This document shows, one piece after another, positions 1 to 8,147 of a DNA stretch of 64,000 bases. Numbering within the stretch: the first letter of the stretch is position 1; each line of letters opens with the position of its first letter. A program made the translations under genes and the position numbers. Source of the stretch: an uncultured Oscillospiraceae bacterium (GTDB lineage Bacteria > Bacillota > Clostridia > Oscillospirales > Oscillospiraceae); contig CAKTMC010000003.1 in assembly GCA_934573735.1 (NCBI GenBank), forward strand, positions 62,001 to 126,000. The letters run 5' to 3'. Under the pieces are notes generated by a model, which was not told the DNA's origin, searched no databases, and worked only from the letters and a program-made list of their open reading frames with translations.

Positions 1-249
1 ATTGTCCAGTCCGACCGCACCGCTGATGCACTCGTTAAAGGTACCGTCGCCGCCGCAGGCATAGGCACGGATATGCTCGCCCGTCGCGGCCTCGGCCTTT
101 ATCTTCTCCGTAGCATCCAGCGGGGCGCGGGTGACGTATATCTCATACTCGCCCTCACGATCTGAGAAGGCGCGCTCGACTCTTGCGCGAACATCCTCCG
201 TGCGGTCACGTCCGCCGGCTGTGGGATTGACGATAAACAAATGCTTCAT
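1..249 (-). CDS. Diacylglycerol/lipid kinase family protein (N-terminal part, cut by window edge)
   Basis: The first 83 residues are visible; the rest lies beyond the left edge. The start reads MKHLFIVNPTAGGR, the usual opening of DagK/YegS-type lipid kinases, and the sequence ACGGDGTFNE carries the GGDGT nucleotide-binding motif of the DAGK catalytic domain. Such enzymes phosphorylate diacylglycerol or related membrane lipids at the inner face of the membrane. The ATG follows a GAGGAACAGAGAA stretch that serves as ribosome site. It lies 87 nt downstream of the rRNA methylase gene on the same strand, so the two may be co-transcribed. Family assignment is firm, substrate is unknown. Confidence 0.85.
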   Translation of the reverse strand, partial: MKHLFIVNPTAGGRDRTEDVRARVERAFSDREGEYEIYVTRAPLDATEKIKAEAATGEHIRAYACGGDGTFNECISGAVGLDN

Positions 250-336
250 TTCTCTGTTCCTCATTCCTGTGTTTTTTCCGAGACAATAATCTCATAGGCT
301 CTGCCCGCGTCCCTGAGCTTAGCGGACGCGAAGCGA

Positions 337-1455
337 TTATTTAAAATACATAAACAAGTCGCATTTAATCATGCCGTTATACAGCTTGCGCTTTTTATCC
401 GCCTGCTTGCCGAAGCAGCGCTCAAACTCCGTATGCGAGGACAGAAGATATAGCTGCCAATTCTCGCTTGCAAGCCAAGCCCTGCCGAAGCTGCGATAAA
501 GCTCCTCCGCCTGCTGCTTTTCCATGATGCGCTCACCGTAGGGAGGATTTGTGACTATAACGCCGCGCTCCGTTTTCCTGTCAAAGCGCGTCGCGTCCGC
601 TACCTCAAAGCGCACAACATCGTCAACCCCGGCGCGTCTCGCGTTTTCACGCGCTATCTCTATCGCCTTGGGGTCGATATCCGAGCCGATTATATGATAG
701 TCTCCGTTATACTCGCGGCTGACAGCCTCCTCCCGAGCCTGCTGCCATACGGCGCGGTCGAATATGCTCCAGCTCATCGCCGTAAAGTCACGGTGCAGCC
801 CCGGCGCACGGTTTTTTGCGATGAGCGCCGCCTCGATGGGAATAGTGCCGCTGCCGCAGAAGGGGTCGCAGAACTCGTCCCGCCCGCGATAGCGCGATAG
901 CTTTACCATAGCCGCCGCCATCGTCTCCTTGAGCGGGGCCGCGTTATGCGCCGGACGGTAGCCGCGCTTATGAAGCCCGTCGCCGGAGGTATCGATGCAG
1001 AGGGAGACAAGGTCCTTCATGATGGAAAACTGCACCTGATACAGTGCGCCCGTCTCGGCAAACCACTCGATGCCGTACACGCGCTTTAGCCTTTCGACTA
1101 TGGCCTTCTTGATTATCTTCTGGCAGTCGGAGACGGAGAAGAGCTTGGAGTTAAGGCTGTAGCCCTTTATGGGGAAGGCGCCGTCACGCGGAATGATATC
1201 CTCCCAAGGGAGAGCCTTCGTGCGCTCAAAAAGCTCGTCAAAGCTCAGCGCCGTAAAGCTTCCGACCTCGAGCAGCACGCGCTCGCCGATGCGGAGATTT
1301 ATGTTGGCGCGGGCAAGCTCCGCCCCGCCGCCGTTAAAATATACTCTGCCGTTCTCGGCGCGGACGCCGGGAATATCCATGCGGCGCAGCTCGTCGCTTA
1401 TCGGTCCCTCAAGTCCGAGCAGACAGGGTACACAAAAATTATAGTTATTCGCCAT
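337..1455 (-). CDS. THUMP-domain class I SAM-dependent RNA methyltransferase (RlmL/YpsC type)
   Basis: 372 residues. The N-terminal part (about 1-160) fits a ferredoxin-like plus THUMP RNA-binding region. The C-terminal part carries DPFCGSGTIPIEAAL, the SAM-binding motif I of the UPF0020 methylases, and TNPPYGERI, the NPPY catalytic motif of N2-guanine/N6-adenine methylases. Members such as B. subtilis YpsC and the N-terminal half of E. coli RlmL make m2G in 23S rRNA; that this protein has the same target is inferred from family. The length fits the single-domain Firmicutes form rather than the fused RlmKL of enterobacteria. The ATG has a GAAAGAGAAC stretch upstream. Confidence 0.88.
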   Translation of the reverse strand: MANNYNFCVPCLLGLEGPISDELRRMDIPGVRAENGRVYFNGGGAELARANINLRIGERVLLEVGSFTALSFDELFERTKALPWEDIIPRDGAFPIKGYSLNSKLFSVSDCQKIIKKAIVERLKRVYGIEWFAETGALYQVQFSIMKDLVSLCIDTSGDGLHKRGYRPAHNAAPLKETMAAAMVKLSRYRGRDEFCDPFCGSGTIPIEAALIAKNRAPGLHRDFTAMSWSIFDRAVWQQAREEAVSREYNGDYHIIGSDIDPKAIEIARENARRAGVDDVVRFEVADATRFDRKTERGVIVTNPPYGERIMEKQQAEELYRSFGRAWLASENWQLYLLSSHTEFERCFGKQADKKRKLYNGMIKCDLFMYFK

Positions 1456-1499
1456 ATTAGTTCTCTTTCATCCCAAAATGGTCAAAATGGTATTGTCTA

Positions 1500-1528
1500 A
1501 TACTACTACAAAATTTTTAAGTTGTAAA
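1500..1528 (-). promoter_or_regulatory. Putative sigma-A promoter of the RNA methylase gene
   Basis: On the minus strand, TTTACA (1528-1523), a 17-nt spacer and TAGTAT (1505-1500) precede the methylase start by about 45 nt. The match is moderate and not tested. Confidence 0.4.
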
Positions 1529-1677
1529 CCGTATAGAAGCAGCTTTGTTAAAAAAACATAAAAAATTTTTGTGAACAATTCACCAATCCGCGTAAAAAGT
1601 CTTGTTTTGCACCTCTTTTGCTGCAAAAAGTGGGGCATGAGCCTAAAAATATTATCTCGTTAGATTTATTTTTGGGA

Positions 1678-1705
1678 TTGACTAAATTTTATCGAATTTT
1701 ACTAT
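1678..1705 (+). promoter_or_regulatory. Putative promoter upstream of the small gene preceding cstA
   Basis: TTGACT (1678-1683), 16-nt spacer, TACTAT (1700-1705), in an AT-rich stretch 90 nt before the chosen start at 1795. It would drive the unknown gene and cstA. Confidence 0.4.
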
Positions 1706-1794
1706 TGAAATTTATGCAATTTAGCGTTATATTAGCTATAGTTAACAGTTTGTCCACATTTCAGCGCGGCTATGCCCGCCAGCGGAGGATTTGC

Positions 1795-2319
1795 ATGACA
1801 ACGGCCTTACTTGAAGCTCTGCGAAGCTCATACAGCGCGTATTACGATATATTTGACGGCGACGCCGAGTCGGGGCTTCCGCTTGCGTTCCGCGCATCGT
1901 ATTCCTCCAGAAGCGAAAAGTATTGGCTCAGCAAGAATATCAAGGTCTGGGCAAACGAGACGAACGAGCACGCCTATTTATTCGCGGCGGAAAGCTTTGA
2001 TATAGAGACAGTCGATCGCTGCATCGACTATGTTCTCAAGGACGGGCTGCCGCGCGTAAAGCCGCATAAGGAGCACCAGTACACAAATCTTGCGGCGATT
2101 TTCATTGCCGACGGCTTTGACAAGGCGACGGCAAAGCACATAGCAAAGCGCTCGTTCAGCAAGAGCTATAAATTCTCTCTGCACGGCTATACGGAGCTTC
2201 TGACCGCTGCCGTCGAGCCGGAGAGCGAGAGCGTCAGCACAAACGCCGCAGGGCGCGGGCTGTCGGCTTATTTTAAGAAATTATTCGCGGCGAATAAGAG
2301 TGACACCGCGAGTAAATAA
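1795..2319 (+). CDS. Hypothetical protein upstream of cstA
   Basis: 174 residues, not recognised. The reading frame is open further upstream, but I chose the ATG at 1795 because AGCGGAGGA lies 5 nt before it and the upstream codons are AT-rich and look non-coding. The protein begins MTTALLEALRSSYSAYYDI, is soluble with no signal or membrane segment, and has a Lys/Tyr-rich middle (about 80-130) and a polar tail. It ends 25 nt before cstA, so it is probably co-transcribed and could be an accessory or regulatory partner of the transporter; that is inference from position only. Confidence 0.6.
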   Translation: MTTALLEALRSSYSAYYDIFDGDAESGLPLAFRASYSSRSEKYWLSKNIKVWANETNEHAYLFAAESFDIETVDRCIDYVLKDGLPRVKPHKEHQYTNLAAIFIADGFDKATAKHIAKRSFSKSYKFSLHGYTELLTAAVEPESESVSTNAAGRGLSAYFKKLFAANKSDTASK

Positions 2320-2344
2320 AAACATTTTTTAAGGAGTGAAAAGT

Positions 2345-4114
2345 GTGAGCGCAATTCTTATTCTCATCATCGCACTCGCCCTTCTGGCATGCGGCTACAT
2401 TTTCTACGGTAGCTTCCTGGCCAAGAAATGGGGCGTGGATCCCAATCGTGAAACCCCTGCACACACCAGCTATGACGGAAAGGACTTCGTTCCTGCCAAC
2501 CCCGCCGTCCTGATGGGACACCACTTCTCGTCCATCGCCGGCGCCGGCCCCATTAACGGACCTATTCAGGCCGCTATCTTCGGCTGGATCCCCGTATTCC
2601 TCTGGATCGTCATCGGCGGTATCTTCTTCGGCGCAATGCATGACTTCGGTGCTCTGTTCGCCTCTATCCGTCACAACGGCGGCTCCATCGGCGAGGTCAT
2701 CAAGGACAGCATGGGCGTCAAGGCACAGAGACTGTTCACCATCTTCGCACTGCTCGTTCTTATTCTCGTTATCGCTTCCTTCACCGCAGTTGTCGCCGGT
2801 ACCTTCGTCTCCGTTGCGAAGGAAGGCGAGCCCGCAATTCCTCTGTTCACCGTCGGTCGTGCTAACGTCAGCGGCAACGCTTCTACCGCGACCACCTCTC
2901 TGCTCTTTATCGTTATCGCCTTTATCTTCGGCTTCTTCGTCTACCGCAAGAACTGCAAGATAGGCCCCGCTACCATCGTCGGTATCATCGGCATCATCGC
3001 CATCGTTATCGCAGGTCTGAACTTCGGTATCAACTGCAGCCGTACCTTCTGGGTCCTCTTCATCGCAGTTTACATCATGGCCGCTTCTCTGCTTCCTGTC
3101 TGGATGCTGCTCCAGCCGCGTGACTACCTCAGCTCCTTCCTGCTCTACGGCATGATGATCATTGCTGTCATCGGTATCCTCTTCTCCGGCGCTCACGTTG
3201 ATCTGCCCGCCTTCGCAGGCTGGGGCGGTCTCAACGGCAACGCAAGTCTCTTCCCGACCCTGTTCATCACCGTCGCCTGCGGCGCTGTTTCCGGCTTCCA
3301 CTCTCTCATCGGTTCCGGCACCACCTCCAAGCAGCTCAACTCTGAGAAGGACGCAAAGGTCATCGGCTACGGCGCAATGATCGTCGAGTCCGCTCTGGCA
3401 GTCATCGCCCTTATCGCAATCGGTGTTGTCTTCAAGGAGACCAACATCGGCGGCGGCGAGAAGTTCCTCCTCTCCGCACCTCCCACCATCTTCGCCGGCG
3501 GCGTTGCCACCATGGTCGCCACCACCTTCGGCGGCGTTGCAGAATTCTCCAACCCTGTTTACGACACCACCTACACCCTGCTGACTCTTGCGGTCTCCGT
3601 CTTCGCACTGACCTCTCTTGACTCCGGTACTCGTCTTGCTCGCTACATGTTTGCTGAGCTCTTCGTTCCCGCAGGCAAGACCCGTGACGATCTCACCGGC
3701 GCTCGCAAGTTCTTCTCCAACCCCTTCGTTGCAACTCTCATCATGGTCGTTATCGGCTGCGGCATGGGCTTCATGGGTCTCAACCAGATCTGGGGCGTGT
3801 TCGGCGCTGCCAACCAGCTGCTCGCCGGTATCGCAATGCTGGCTGTTGCCTCATGGCTCGGTCAGGTCGGTAAGAGCAACAAGATGTTCTTTGTCCCGAT
3901 GGTATTCATGCTTGCCGCAACCGGCACCTCTCTGGTCATGACCATCATCGCAAAGATCAAGCTCATCGCCGGTCTGGTTGCAGACAAGACCGCTGCATGG
4001 GGCGACTGGTTCCAGATGATTTGGTCTGTCGGCCTTGTCGTTCTGGCTATCATCCTCGTCATCGAGGGCGTTCAGGTCCTTGCAAAGCCCAAGGCTGCGA
4101 AGAAGGCTCAGTAA
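2345..4114 (+). CDS. cstA: Carbon starvation protein CstA family transporter
   Basis: 589 residues with many hydrophobic membrane segments along the whole length. The stretch GHHFSSIAGAGPINGP near residue 60 is the hallmark of the CstA/BtsT family. Characterised members take up pyruvate or peptides during carbon limitation. I place the start at the GTG at 2345, 8 nt after AAGGAG (2331-2336); an in-frame GTG at 2336 would overlap that site. The family's usual length (about 480-700) fits. Codon use is strongly biased to C-ending codons, suggesting high expression. A strong terminator follows. Confidence 0.9.
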   Translation: MSAILILIIALALLACGYIFYGSFLAKKWGVDPNRETPAHTSYDGKDFVPANPAVLMGHHFSSIAGAGPINGPIQAAIFGWIPVFLWIVIGGIFFGAMHDFGALFASIRHNGGSIGEVIKDSMGVKAQRLFTIFALLVLILVIASFTAVVAGTFVSVAKEGEPAIPLFTVGRANVSGNASTATTSLLFIVIAFIFGFFVYRKNCKIGPATIVGIIGIIAIVIAGLNFGINCSRTFWVLFIAVYIMAASLLPVWMLLQPRDYLSSFLLYGMMIIAVIGILFSGAHVDLPAFAGWGGLNGNASLFPTLFITVACGAVSGFHSLIGSGTTSKQLNSEKDAKVIGYGAMIVESALAVIALIAIGVVFKETNIGGGEKFLLSAPPTIFAGGVATMVATTFGGVAEFSNPVYDTTYTLLTLAVSVFALTSLDSGTRLARYMFAELFVPAGKTRDDLTGARKFFSNPFVATLIMVVIGCGMGFMGLNQIWGVFGAANQLLAGIAMLAVASWLGQVGKSNKMFFVPMVFMLAATGTSLVMTIIAKIKLIAGLVADKTAAWGDWFQMIWSVGLVVLAIILVIEGVQVLAKPKAAKKAQ

Positions 4115-4163
4115 TTTCTGCCTGAGCTTATAAGCACATAAAATATAAGCACATAAAACTTGA

Positions 4164-4194
4164 CCCTGCCCGGGATTAACCGGGCAGGGTTTTT
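4164..4194 (+). terminator. Rho-independent terminator of cstA
   Basis: Perfect 10-bp stem CCCTGCCCGG / CCGGGCAGGG with a 6-nt loop followed by TTTTT. Confidence 0.9.
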
Positions 4195-4239
4195 GATTGT
4201 TTAGGCTCTGTGTCAATAGTTGACATGGAGTCCAATATC

Positions 4240-4560
4240 TTATTTTGCGCTTTTGAGCATATCGAGAAGATCCGCCTTGGAGCGGTAGCCGACCGCCTTG
4301 GAGACGGGCTTGCCGTCCTTGAGGACTACGAGCATCGGTATGCTTGATACCTGATAGCGCATGGCAAGCTCCATCTGCTCGTCCACGTTGACCTTGCCCA
4401 CCTTATAGACTCCGTCATATTCCTCGGCAAGCTCATGCAGCAGGGGAGAGAGCATCTTGCAGGGACCGCACCAGTCGGCGTAGAAGTCGAGCAGGACGGG
4501 CTTATCGGAGCGCAGTACCTCATTTTCATAGTTTTCAGCGGTAATTTTCAGTTCAGCCAT
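4240..4560 (-). CDS. trxA: Thioredoxin
   Basis: 106 residues, the standard thioredoxin length. The active site WCGPC is present in DFYADWCGPCKML near residue 30, and the cis-proline loop is seen in SSIPMLVVLKDG. It is a cytoplasmic dithiol-disulfide oxidoreductase supplying electrons to ribonucleotide reductase and other enzymes. The ATG is preceded by AAAGGAG at 8 nt. It appears to be a single-gene unit lying downstream of the Crp/Fnr-type regulator. Confidence 0.95.
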   Translation of the reverse strand: MAELKITAENYENEVLRSDKPVLLDFYADWCGPCKMLSPLLHELAEEYDGVYKVGKVNVDEQMELAMRYQVSSIPMLVVLKDGKPVSKAVGYRSKADLLDMLKSAK

Positions 4561-4653
4561 ATTAAAGGCTCCTTTCTGTCTTGTATTATTATTTCTGTGC
4601 GTCTGTACTTCTTTCTTATGGCTATATAATAAGGCATTGCGCCGCTGTTTACC

Positions 4654-4666
4654 GTGACAAAGTCAC
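4654..4666. promoter_or_regulatory. GTGAC-AAA-GTCAC palindrome, candidate regulator site
   Basis: A perfect 5-3-5 inverted repeat upstream of trxA and just past the end of the Crp/Fnr-type gene. It resembles the TGTGA...TCACA half-sites of Crp-like proteins, but with a different spacing. Operator role is inference. Confidence 0.35.
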
Positions 4667-4673
4667 ATTATAA

Positions 4674-4702
4674 CAAAAAAATCCGACGCTTTTGCGCCGG
4701 AT
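4674..4702 (-). terminator. Terminator of the Crp/Fnr-type regulator gene
   Basis: Read on the minus strand: stem ATCCGGCGC / GCGTCGGAT (one G-T pair), AAAA loop, then TTTTTTG. Confidence 0.8.
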
Positions 4703-4717
4703 AATTCTTTTTCAGCC

Positions 4718-5371
4718 TTACAGCATTTTAAGCCCCTCAATATCGCGAAGTATAATGACGCCGCGCCTTAGCTCAACAAGCCCGTCCTCGCCGAACTGCT
4801 TGAGCATACGCGCTACGGCCTCACGCGCAGAGCTTATGTGCTGTGCTATCTGCTCATGGGTCATGCGTATGGCCGCAGAGCCGCCGCGCTCGTATTCCTC
4901 TAACAAAAACGCCGCTAAGCGCTGGTCAAGGCGCTTGAAGAGTATCTGCTGCATAGCCCACATGACGTCCGAAAAGCGCTGTGTCGCTTGCTCGTACAAA
5001 AAGCAGCGCATGGATAGATTTTTTTCCTTGAGTACGGCGACTGTGCCGGCGGGGATGATGAGAAGCTCGGAGCTTTGCCGTGCGCTGAGCTGAGTATCAA
5101 AGGATATCTGGCTTATAACGCAGGAGGCGGAGAGCACGCACAGCTCGCCGGGGTACAGGCGAAACAGCGTGACCTCGCGCCCCTCGTCGGAGAGAAGATA
5201 GCTTCGAAGCTCACCGGAGAGCACAAGCAGCAGACCGAGACATTCCTGGCCGCTGCTGTGGACATATGCGCCCTTTTCATAGCGGCGGATAAATGCGCTC
5301 TGCCGCAGCAGCTCCTGCTCGTCCGCCGTCAGAGAAGCCCAGAAGGGGAGACGGCGGAGCTGCTCATCCAT
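4718..5371 (-). CDS. Crp/Fnr family transcriptional regulator
   Basis: 217 residues: an N-terminal cyclic-nucleotide-binding fold (about 10-130, with SGELRSYLLSDEGREVTLFR typical of the family) and a C-terminal winged helix with MTHEQIAQHISSAREAVARM as recognition helix region. There is no four-cysteine Fe-S cluster at the N-terminus as in true FNR, though Cys occurs in SGQECLG and in GELCVLSASC. The ATG at 5371 is 1 nt after the stop of the DUF134-NifX gene, so the two are translationally coupled. This suggests a sensor linked to a redox or metal-cluster state; that is inference. Confidence 0.88.
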   Translation of the reverse strand: MDEQLRRLPFWASLTADEQELLRQSAFIRRYEKGAYVHSSGQECLGLLLVLSGELRSYLLSDEGREVTLFRLYPGELCVLSASCVISQISFDTQLSARQSSELLIIPAGTVAVLKEKNLSMRCFLYEQATQRFSDVMWAMQQILFKRLDQRLAAFLLEEYERGGSAAIRMTHEQIAQHISSAREAVARMLKQFGEDGLVELRRGVIILRDIEGLKML

Positions 5372-5372
5372 A

Positions 5373-6170
5373 TCAGTGGCAGCCGTGATGACCGCAGCCA
5401 TGCTCATGGTCGTGGTGACCGCAGCCGTGCTCGCCGCAGGTGTGCGCGCCATCGCCGTGCGCGTGATCATGATGGTCGCAGCGGACGTTGGGATTGTAGC
5501 CGAGATTGCCGCCGAGCAGAGCATCGACTGCCGCGTCCGCCTCGCCGCTTACGCCGCCGTAGAGCTTGATGCCCGCCTCGGCAAGCGCAGCCTGTGCGCC
5601 GCCTCCGATGCCGCCGCAAATCAGGGTATCCACGCCGCGCTGCATCAGGAAGCTTGCCAGAGCGCCGTGACCGCTGCCGTTGGTGTCAACTATCTCGGAG
5701 CTGACTATCTTGCCGTCTGCGACCTCGTAGAGCTTGAACTGCGCCGTGTGACCGAAGTGCTGAAAGATTTGACCGTTTTCATAGGTTACTGCGATTTTCA
5801 TAATGGTTTCTCCTTTAATATAATTGTTTGCTTTACTGTCGTGCATCCTGCCGCAGCGCCCGCAGTGCTGCCGCTCCTGCCCCTCGCATATGCGGTAATT
5901 GCCGCCCGTAATGCGCAGCGGCTTCCCATGGACGAGGCAGGCCGCGATTTTTCGCCTTGCAGTCTCGTATATCTCCTGCACGGTGGAGCGGGAAATATCC
6001 ATCTGCGCGGCGCATTGCTCATGGGTCTGCTGCTCAAGGTCAACGAGCCTTATGACCTCGTATTCGTCGAGCGTCAGCAAAATCGGCGTTTCGTCCGCAG
6101 CGCCCTCGGGGAGAAAGCTGTCGATAAGCGGCGCGCCGCAAATTCGCCGGCAGCGTGGCGGTCTTGGCAT
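5373..6170 (-). CDS. DUF134 DNA-binding protein fused to NifB/NifX-type cofactor domain
   Basis: 265 residues in two parts. Residues 1-100 (MPRPPRCRRICGAP...) are a DUF134 domain with a helix-turn-helix (MDISRSTVQEIYETARRK), followed by a Cys-rich stretch ending HCGRCG. From about residue 124, MKIAVTYENGQIFQHFGH starts a dinitrogenase iron-molybdenum cofactor biosynthesis (NifX/NafY-like) domain with the SSEIVDTNGSGHGAL and CGGIGGGAQAAL segments. The tail is His/Cys-rich (CGHHDHEHGCGHHGCH), a likely metal-binding site. The first start has AAGGAGG at 8 nt. A second strong ribosome site (AAAGGAGAAA) lies before the internal ATG at 5801, so a 142-residue NifX-only form may also be made. Confidence 0.85.
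   Translation of the reverse strand: MPRPPRCRRICGAPLIDSFLPEGAADETPILLTLDEYEVIRLVDLEQQTHEQCAAQMDISRSTVQEIYETARRKIAACLVHGKPLRITGGNYRICEGQERQHCGRCGRMHDSKANNYIKGETIMKIAVTYENGQIFQHFGHTAQFKLYEVADGKIVSSEIVDTNGSGHGALASFLMQRGVDTLICGGIGGGAQAALAEAGIKLYGGVSGEADAAVDALLGGNLGYNPNVRCDHHDHAHGDGAHTCGEHGCGHHDHEHGCGHHGCH
5799..5816 (-). promoter_or_regulatory. Internal ribosome site and ATG for a separate NifX-like product
   Basis: AAAGGAGAAACC precedes the in-frame ATG at 5801-5799 with good spacing. This could yield a stand-alone 142-residue NifX domain from the same message. Confidence 0.5.
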
Positions 6171-6188
6171 GGATATGCCTCCTTGTTT

Positions 6189-6202
6189 TCGGTATATACC
6201 GA
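6189..6202. promoter_or_regulatory. 14-bp palindromic operator candidate TCGGTATATACCGA
   Basis: Perfect palindrome lying immediately after (and sharing one base with) the -10 box of the DUF134-NifX promoter, 19 nt before the start codon. Its position fits repression by a DNA-binding protein, possibly the DUF134 protein itself or the co-transcribed Crp/Fnr-type regulator. Confidence 0.6.
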
Positions 6203-6230
6203 TTATATATCATAAAATGAGAAAAGTCAA
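6202..6230 (-). promoter_or_regulatory. Sigma-A promoter of the DUF134-NifX / Crp operon
   Basis: TTGACT (6230-6225), 17-nt spacer, TATAAT (6207-6202), near consensus. Confidence 0.75.
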
Positions 6231-6348
6231 TCGCTTTCGGCGCGGAAAACCCGGCTTTTTCCGCTCTTGAGCTTTTCATGCTCCGGGTGGGAGGGAGAGA
6301 CGCTGTTCTTGTTAAAGTATAAATATTAAAATATATTAAGTATTCTGC

Positions 6349-6377
6349 TTGACATAATACGGCTTTCGGGCTAAAAT
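6349..6377 (+). promoter_or_regulatory. Sigma-A promoter of rny
   Basis: TTGACA (6349-6354), 17-nt spacer, TAAAAT (6372-6377), about 165 nt upstream of the rny start, leaving a long 5' leader. Confidence 0.7.
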
Positions 6378-6396
6378 AGACCAGATAATATTTTAA

Positions 6397-6462
6397 GGAG
6401 CCAGGGGAGGCTCCCTTTGAATATTTCTTTTCAATTTCGACGGGGGCGTTTTATGACCCGTC
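6397..6462 (+). promoter_or_regulatory. Structured 5' leader of rny with two hairpins
   Basis: Hairpin 1: GGAGCC (6397-6402) with GGCTCC (6409-6414). Hairpin 2: GACGGG (6439-6444) with CCCGTC (6457-6462). Between promoter and gene; may affect stability or autoregulation of the message. No known riboswitch was recognised. Confidence 0.4.
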
Positions 6463-6541
6463 TTGCTTTAGATGAAATTTTATAAAGCATTGTCGAGAAC
6501 CACCGCAAAATTCTAAAAGAATGGAGGTGTGTTTACTTACT

Positions 6542-8089
6542 ATGTCTTTACCTTTATGGGTCGTTATAATAATTGCCGTCGTAGTGGCGGCACTGTGCTT
6601 TGTCCTTGGTATCACCTACCGTAAAAAGGTCGCTGAGCGCGAGATAATGAGCGCTGAGGAAGAAGCCAAGCGTATAATAAATGAGTCGATAAAGAGCGCC
6701 GAGAGCAAGAAGAGAGAAGCTCTTGTAGAGGCAAAGGAAGAAATACACAAAAGCCGCTCCGAGTATGAGCGGGAAGTCAAGGAGCGCCGCGCCGAGCAGC
6801 AGAAGCAGGAACGCCGTCTCCAGCAGAAGGAAGAAAATCTTGACAAGAAGATGGACGCGGTAGAGCGCAAGAACGATACGCTCAACAATAAAATCGCCGC
6901 TGTTGAGAACCAGCAGCAGGAGGTCGCGCTCATCAAGAAGAGCCAGCTCGAAATGCTGGAGAAGATATCCGGCTTCTCCGTCGAGGAGGCAAAGCAGTAT
7001 CTTATCGCCAACATTCGTGACGACGTGACGCACGAGATGGCGATGAAGGTCAAGGAAATCGAGACGCAGTACAAGGATGAGGCCGAGGAAAAGGCTCGCG
7101 CCATCATCGCCACGGCTATTCAGCGCTGCGCCGCCGACCACGCAAGCGAAATCACCGTTTCCGTCGTACCTCTCCCCAACGACGAAATGAAGGGACGCAT
7201 CATCGGCCGTGAGGGCCGCAACATCCGCAGCATCGAAACGCTGACCGGCTGTGACCTCATCATCGACGATACCCCCGAGGCAATCACCGTTTCCAGCTTT
7301 GACCCCGTCCGCCGCGAGGTGGCGCGTCTGGCGCTTGAGAAGCTTATTCAGGACGGCCGCATCCATCCCGCGCGCATCGAGGAGATGGTCGCCAAGGCGC
7401 AGAAGGAAGTCAACGCGACTATCAAGGCCGAGGGCGAGCGCGCCGTGTTTGAAACCAATATTCACGGGCTTAATCCCGAGATTATCCGTCTGCTCGGCCG
7501 CATGAGATACCGCACGAGCTACGGTCAGAACGTGCTCAACCACTCCATCGAGGTCTCTCATATCGCCGGACTTATGGCGGCGGAGCTGGGCGTGGACGTT
7601 GCTACGGCAAAGCGCGCCGGTCTGCTGCACGATATCGGCAAGGCCATTGACCATGAGGTCGAGGGCAGCCACGTCACCATCGGCGTTGATATCGCCCGCA
7701 AGTACAAGGAGTCCGAGGCTGTTATTCATGCTATCGAGGCGCACCACGGCGACGTGGAGCCGCATACCGTCGTTGCCTGTCTGGTTCAGGCGGCTGACGC
7801 TATCTCCGCCTCCCGCCCCGGCGCCCGCCGTGAGAACATCGAGAGCTACGTCAAGCGTCTTGAAAAGCTTGAGGAGGTCTCCAAGAGCTTCCCCGGCATC
7901 GCAAGCTCCTACGCGATACAGGCCGGCCGTGAAATTCGCATCATGGTCAAGCCCGAGGAGGTCAGTGAGGATCAGATGATACTGCTGGCCCGTGATATCG
8001 CCAAGAAGATCGAGGACGAGCTGACCTATCCCGGTCAGATAAAGGTTCACGTCCTGCGTGAGACCAAGGCCGTCGATTACGCAAAGTAA
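6542..8089 (+). CDS. rny: Ribonuclease Y
   Basis: 515 residues, the usual length. An N-terminal membrane helix (about 5-25) is followed by a long charged coiled coil (about 35-200), a KH RNA-binding domain with [17 protein letters not shown], and an HD-type metal-dependent nuclease domain with [10 protein letters not shown] and HHGDVEP. RNase Y is the membrane-anchored endonuclease that starts mRNA decay in Firmicutes. I chose the ATG at 6542 (MSLPLWVV) because it gives the conserved N-terminus; the ribosome site GGAGGTG (6523-6529) is 12 nt upstream, a long spacing. The gene is a single unit here; ymdB, its frequent neighbour in other Firmicutes, is 47 kb away at 55012. Confidence 0.95.
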   Translation: MSLPLWVVIIIAVVVAALCFVLGITYRKKVAEREIMSAEEEAKRIINESIKSAESKKREALVEAKEEIHKSRSEYEREVKERRAEQQKQERRLQQKEENLDKKMDAVERKNDTLNNKIAAVENQQQEVALIKKSQLEMLEKISGFSVEEAKQYLIANIRDDVTHEMAMKVKEIETQYKDEAEEKARAIIATAIQRCAADHASEITVSVVPLPNDEMKGRIIGREGRNIRSIETLTGCDLIIDDTPEAITVSSFDPVRREVARLALEKLIQDGRIHPARIEEMVAKAQKEVNATIKAEGERAVFETNIHGLNPEIIRLLGRMRYRTSYGQNVLNHSIEVSHIAGLMAAELGVDVATAKRAGLLHDIGKAIDHEVEGSHVTIGVDIARKYKESEAVIHAIEAHHGDVEPHTVVACLVQAADAISASRPGARRENIESYVKRLEKLEEVSKSFPGIASSYAIQAGREIRIMVKPEEVSEDQMILLARDIAKKIEDELTYPGQIKVHVLRETKAVDYAK

Positions 8090-8102
8090 ACACAAAAATA
8101 AT

Positions 8103-8139
8103 CCCCATCATTGAGCTTTTTCAATGGTGGGGAATTTTT
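8103..8139 (+). terminator. Terminator of rny
   Basis: 12-bp stem (8103-8114 with 8121-8132, one T-G pair), 6-nt loop, then AATTTTT. Confidence 0.85.
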
Positions 8140-8147
8140 GTTTTATA

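Noticed and set aside
250..336. Small minus-strand frame reading ...AKLRDAGRAYEIIVSEKTQE between the RNA methylase and the DAGK gene
   Set aside because: No start codon or ribosome site in frame; too short to support as a gene.
6554..8095. 513-residue minus-strand frame opposite rny
   Set aside because: Shadow of RNase Y coding sequence.
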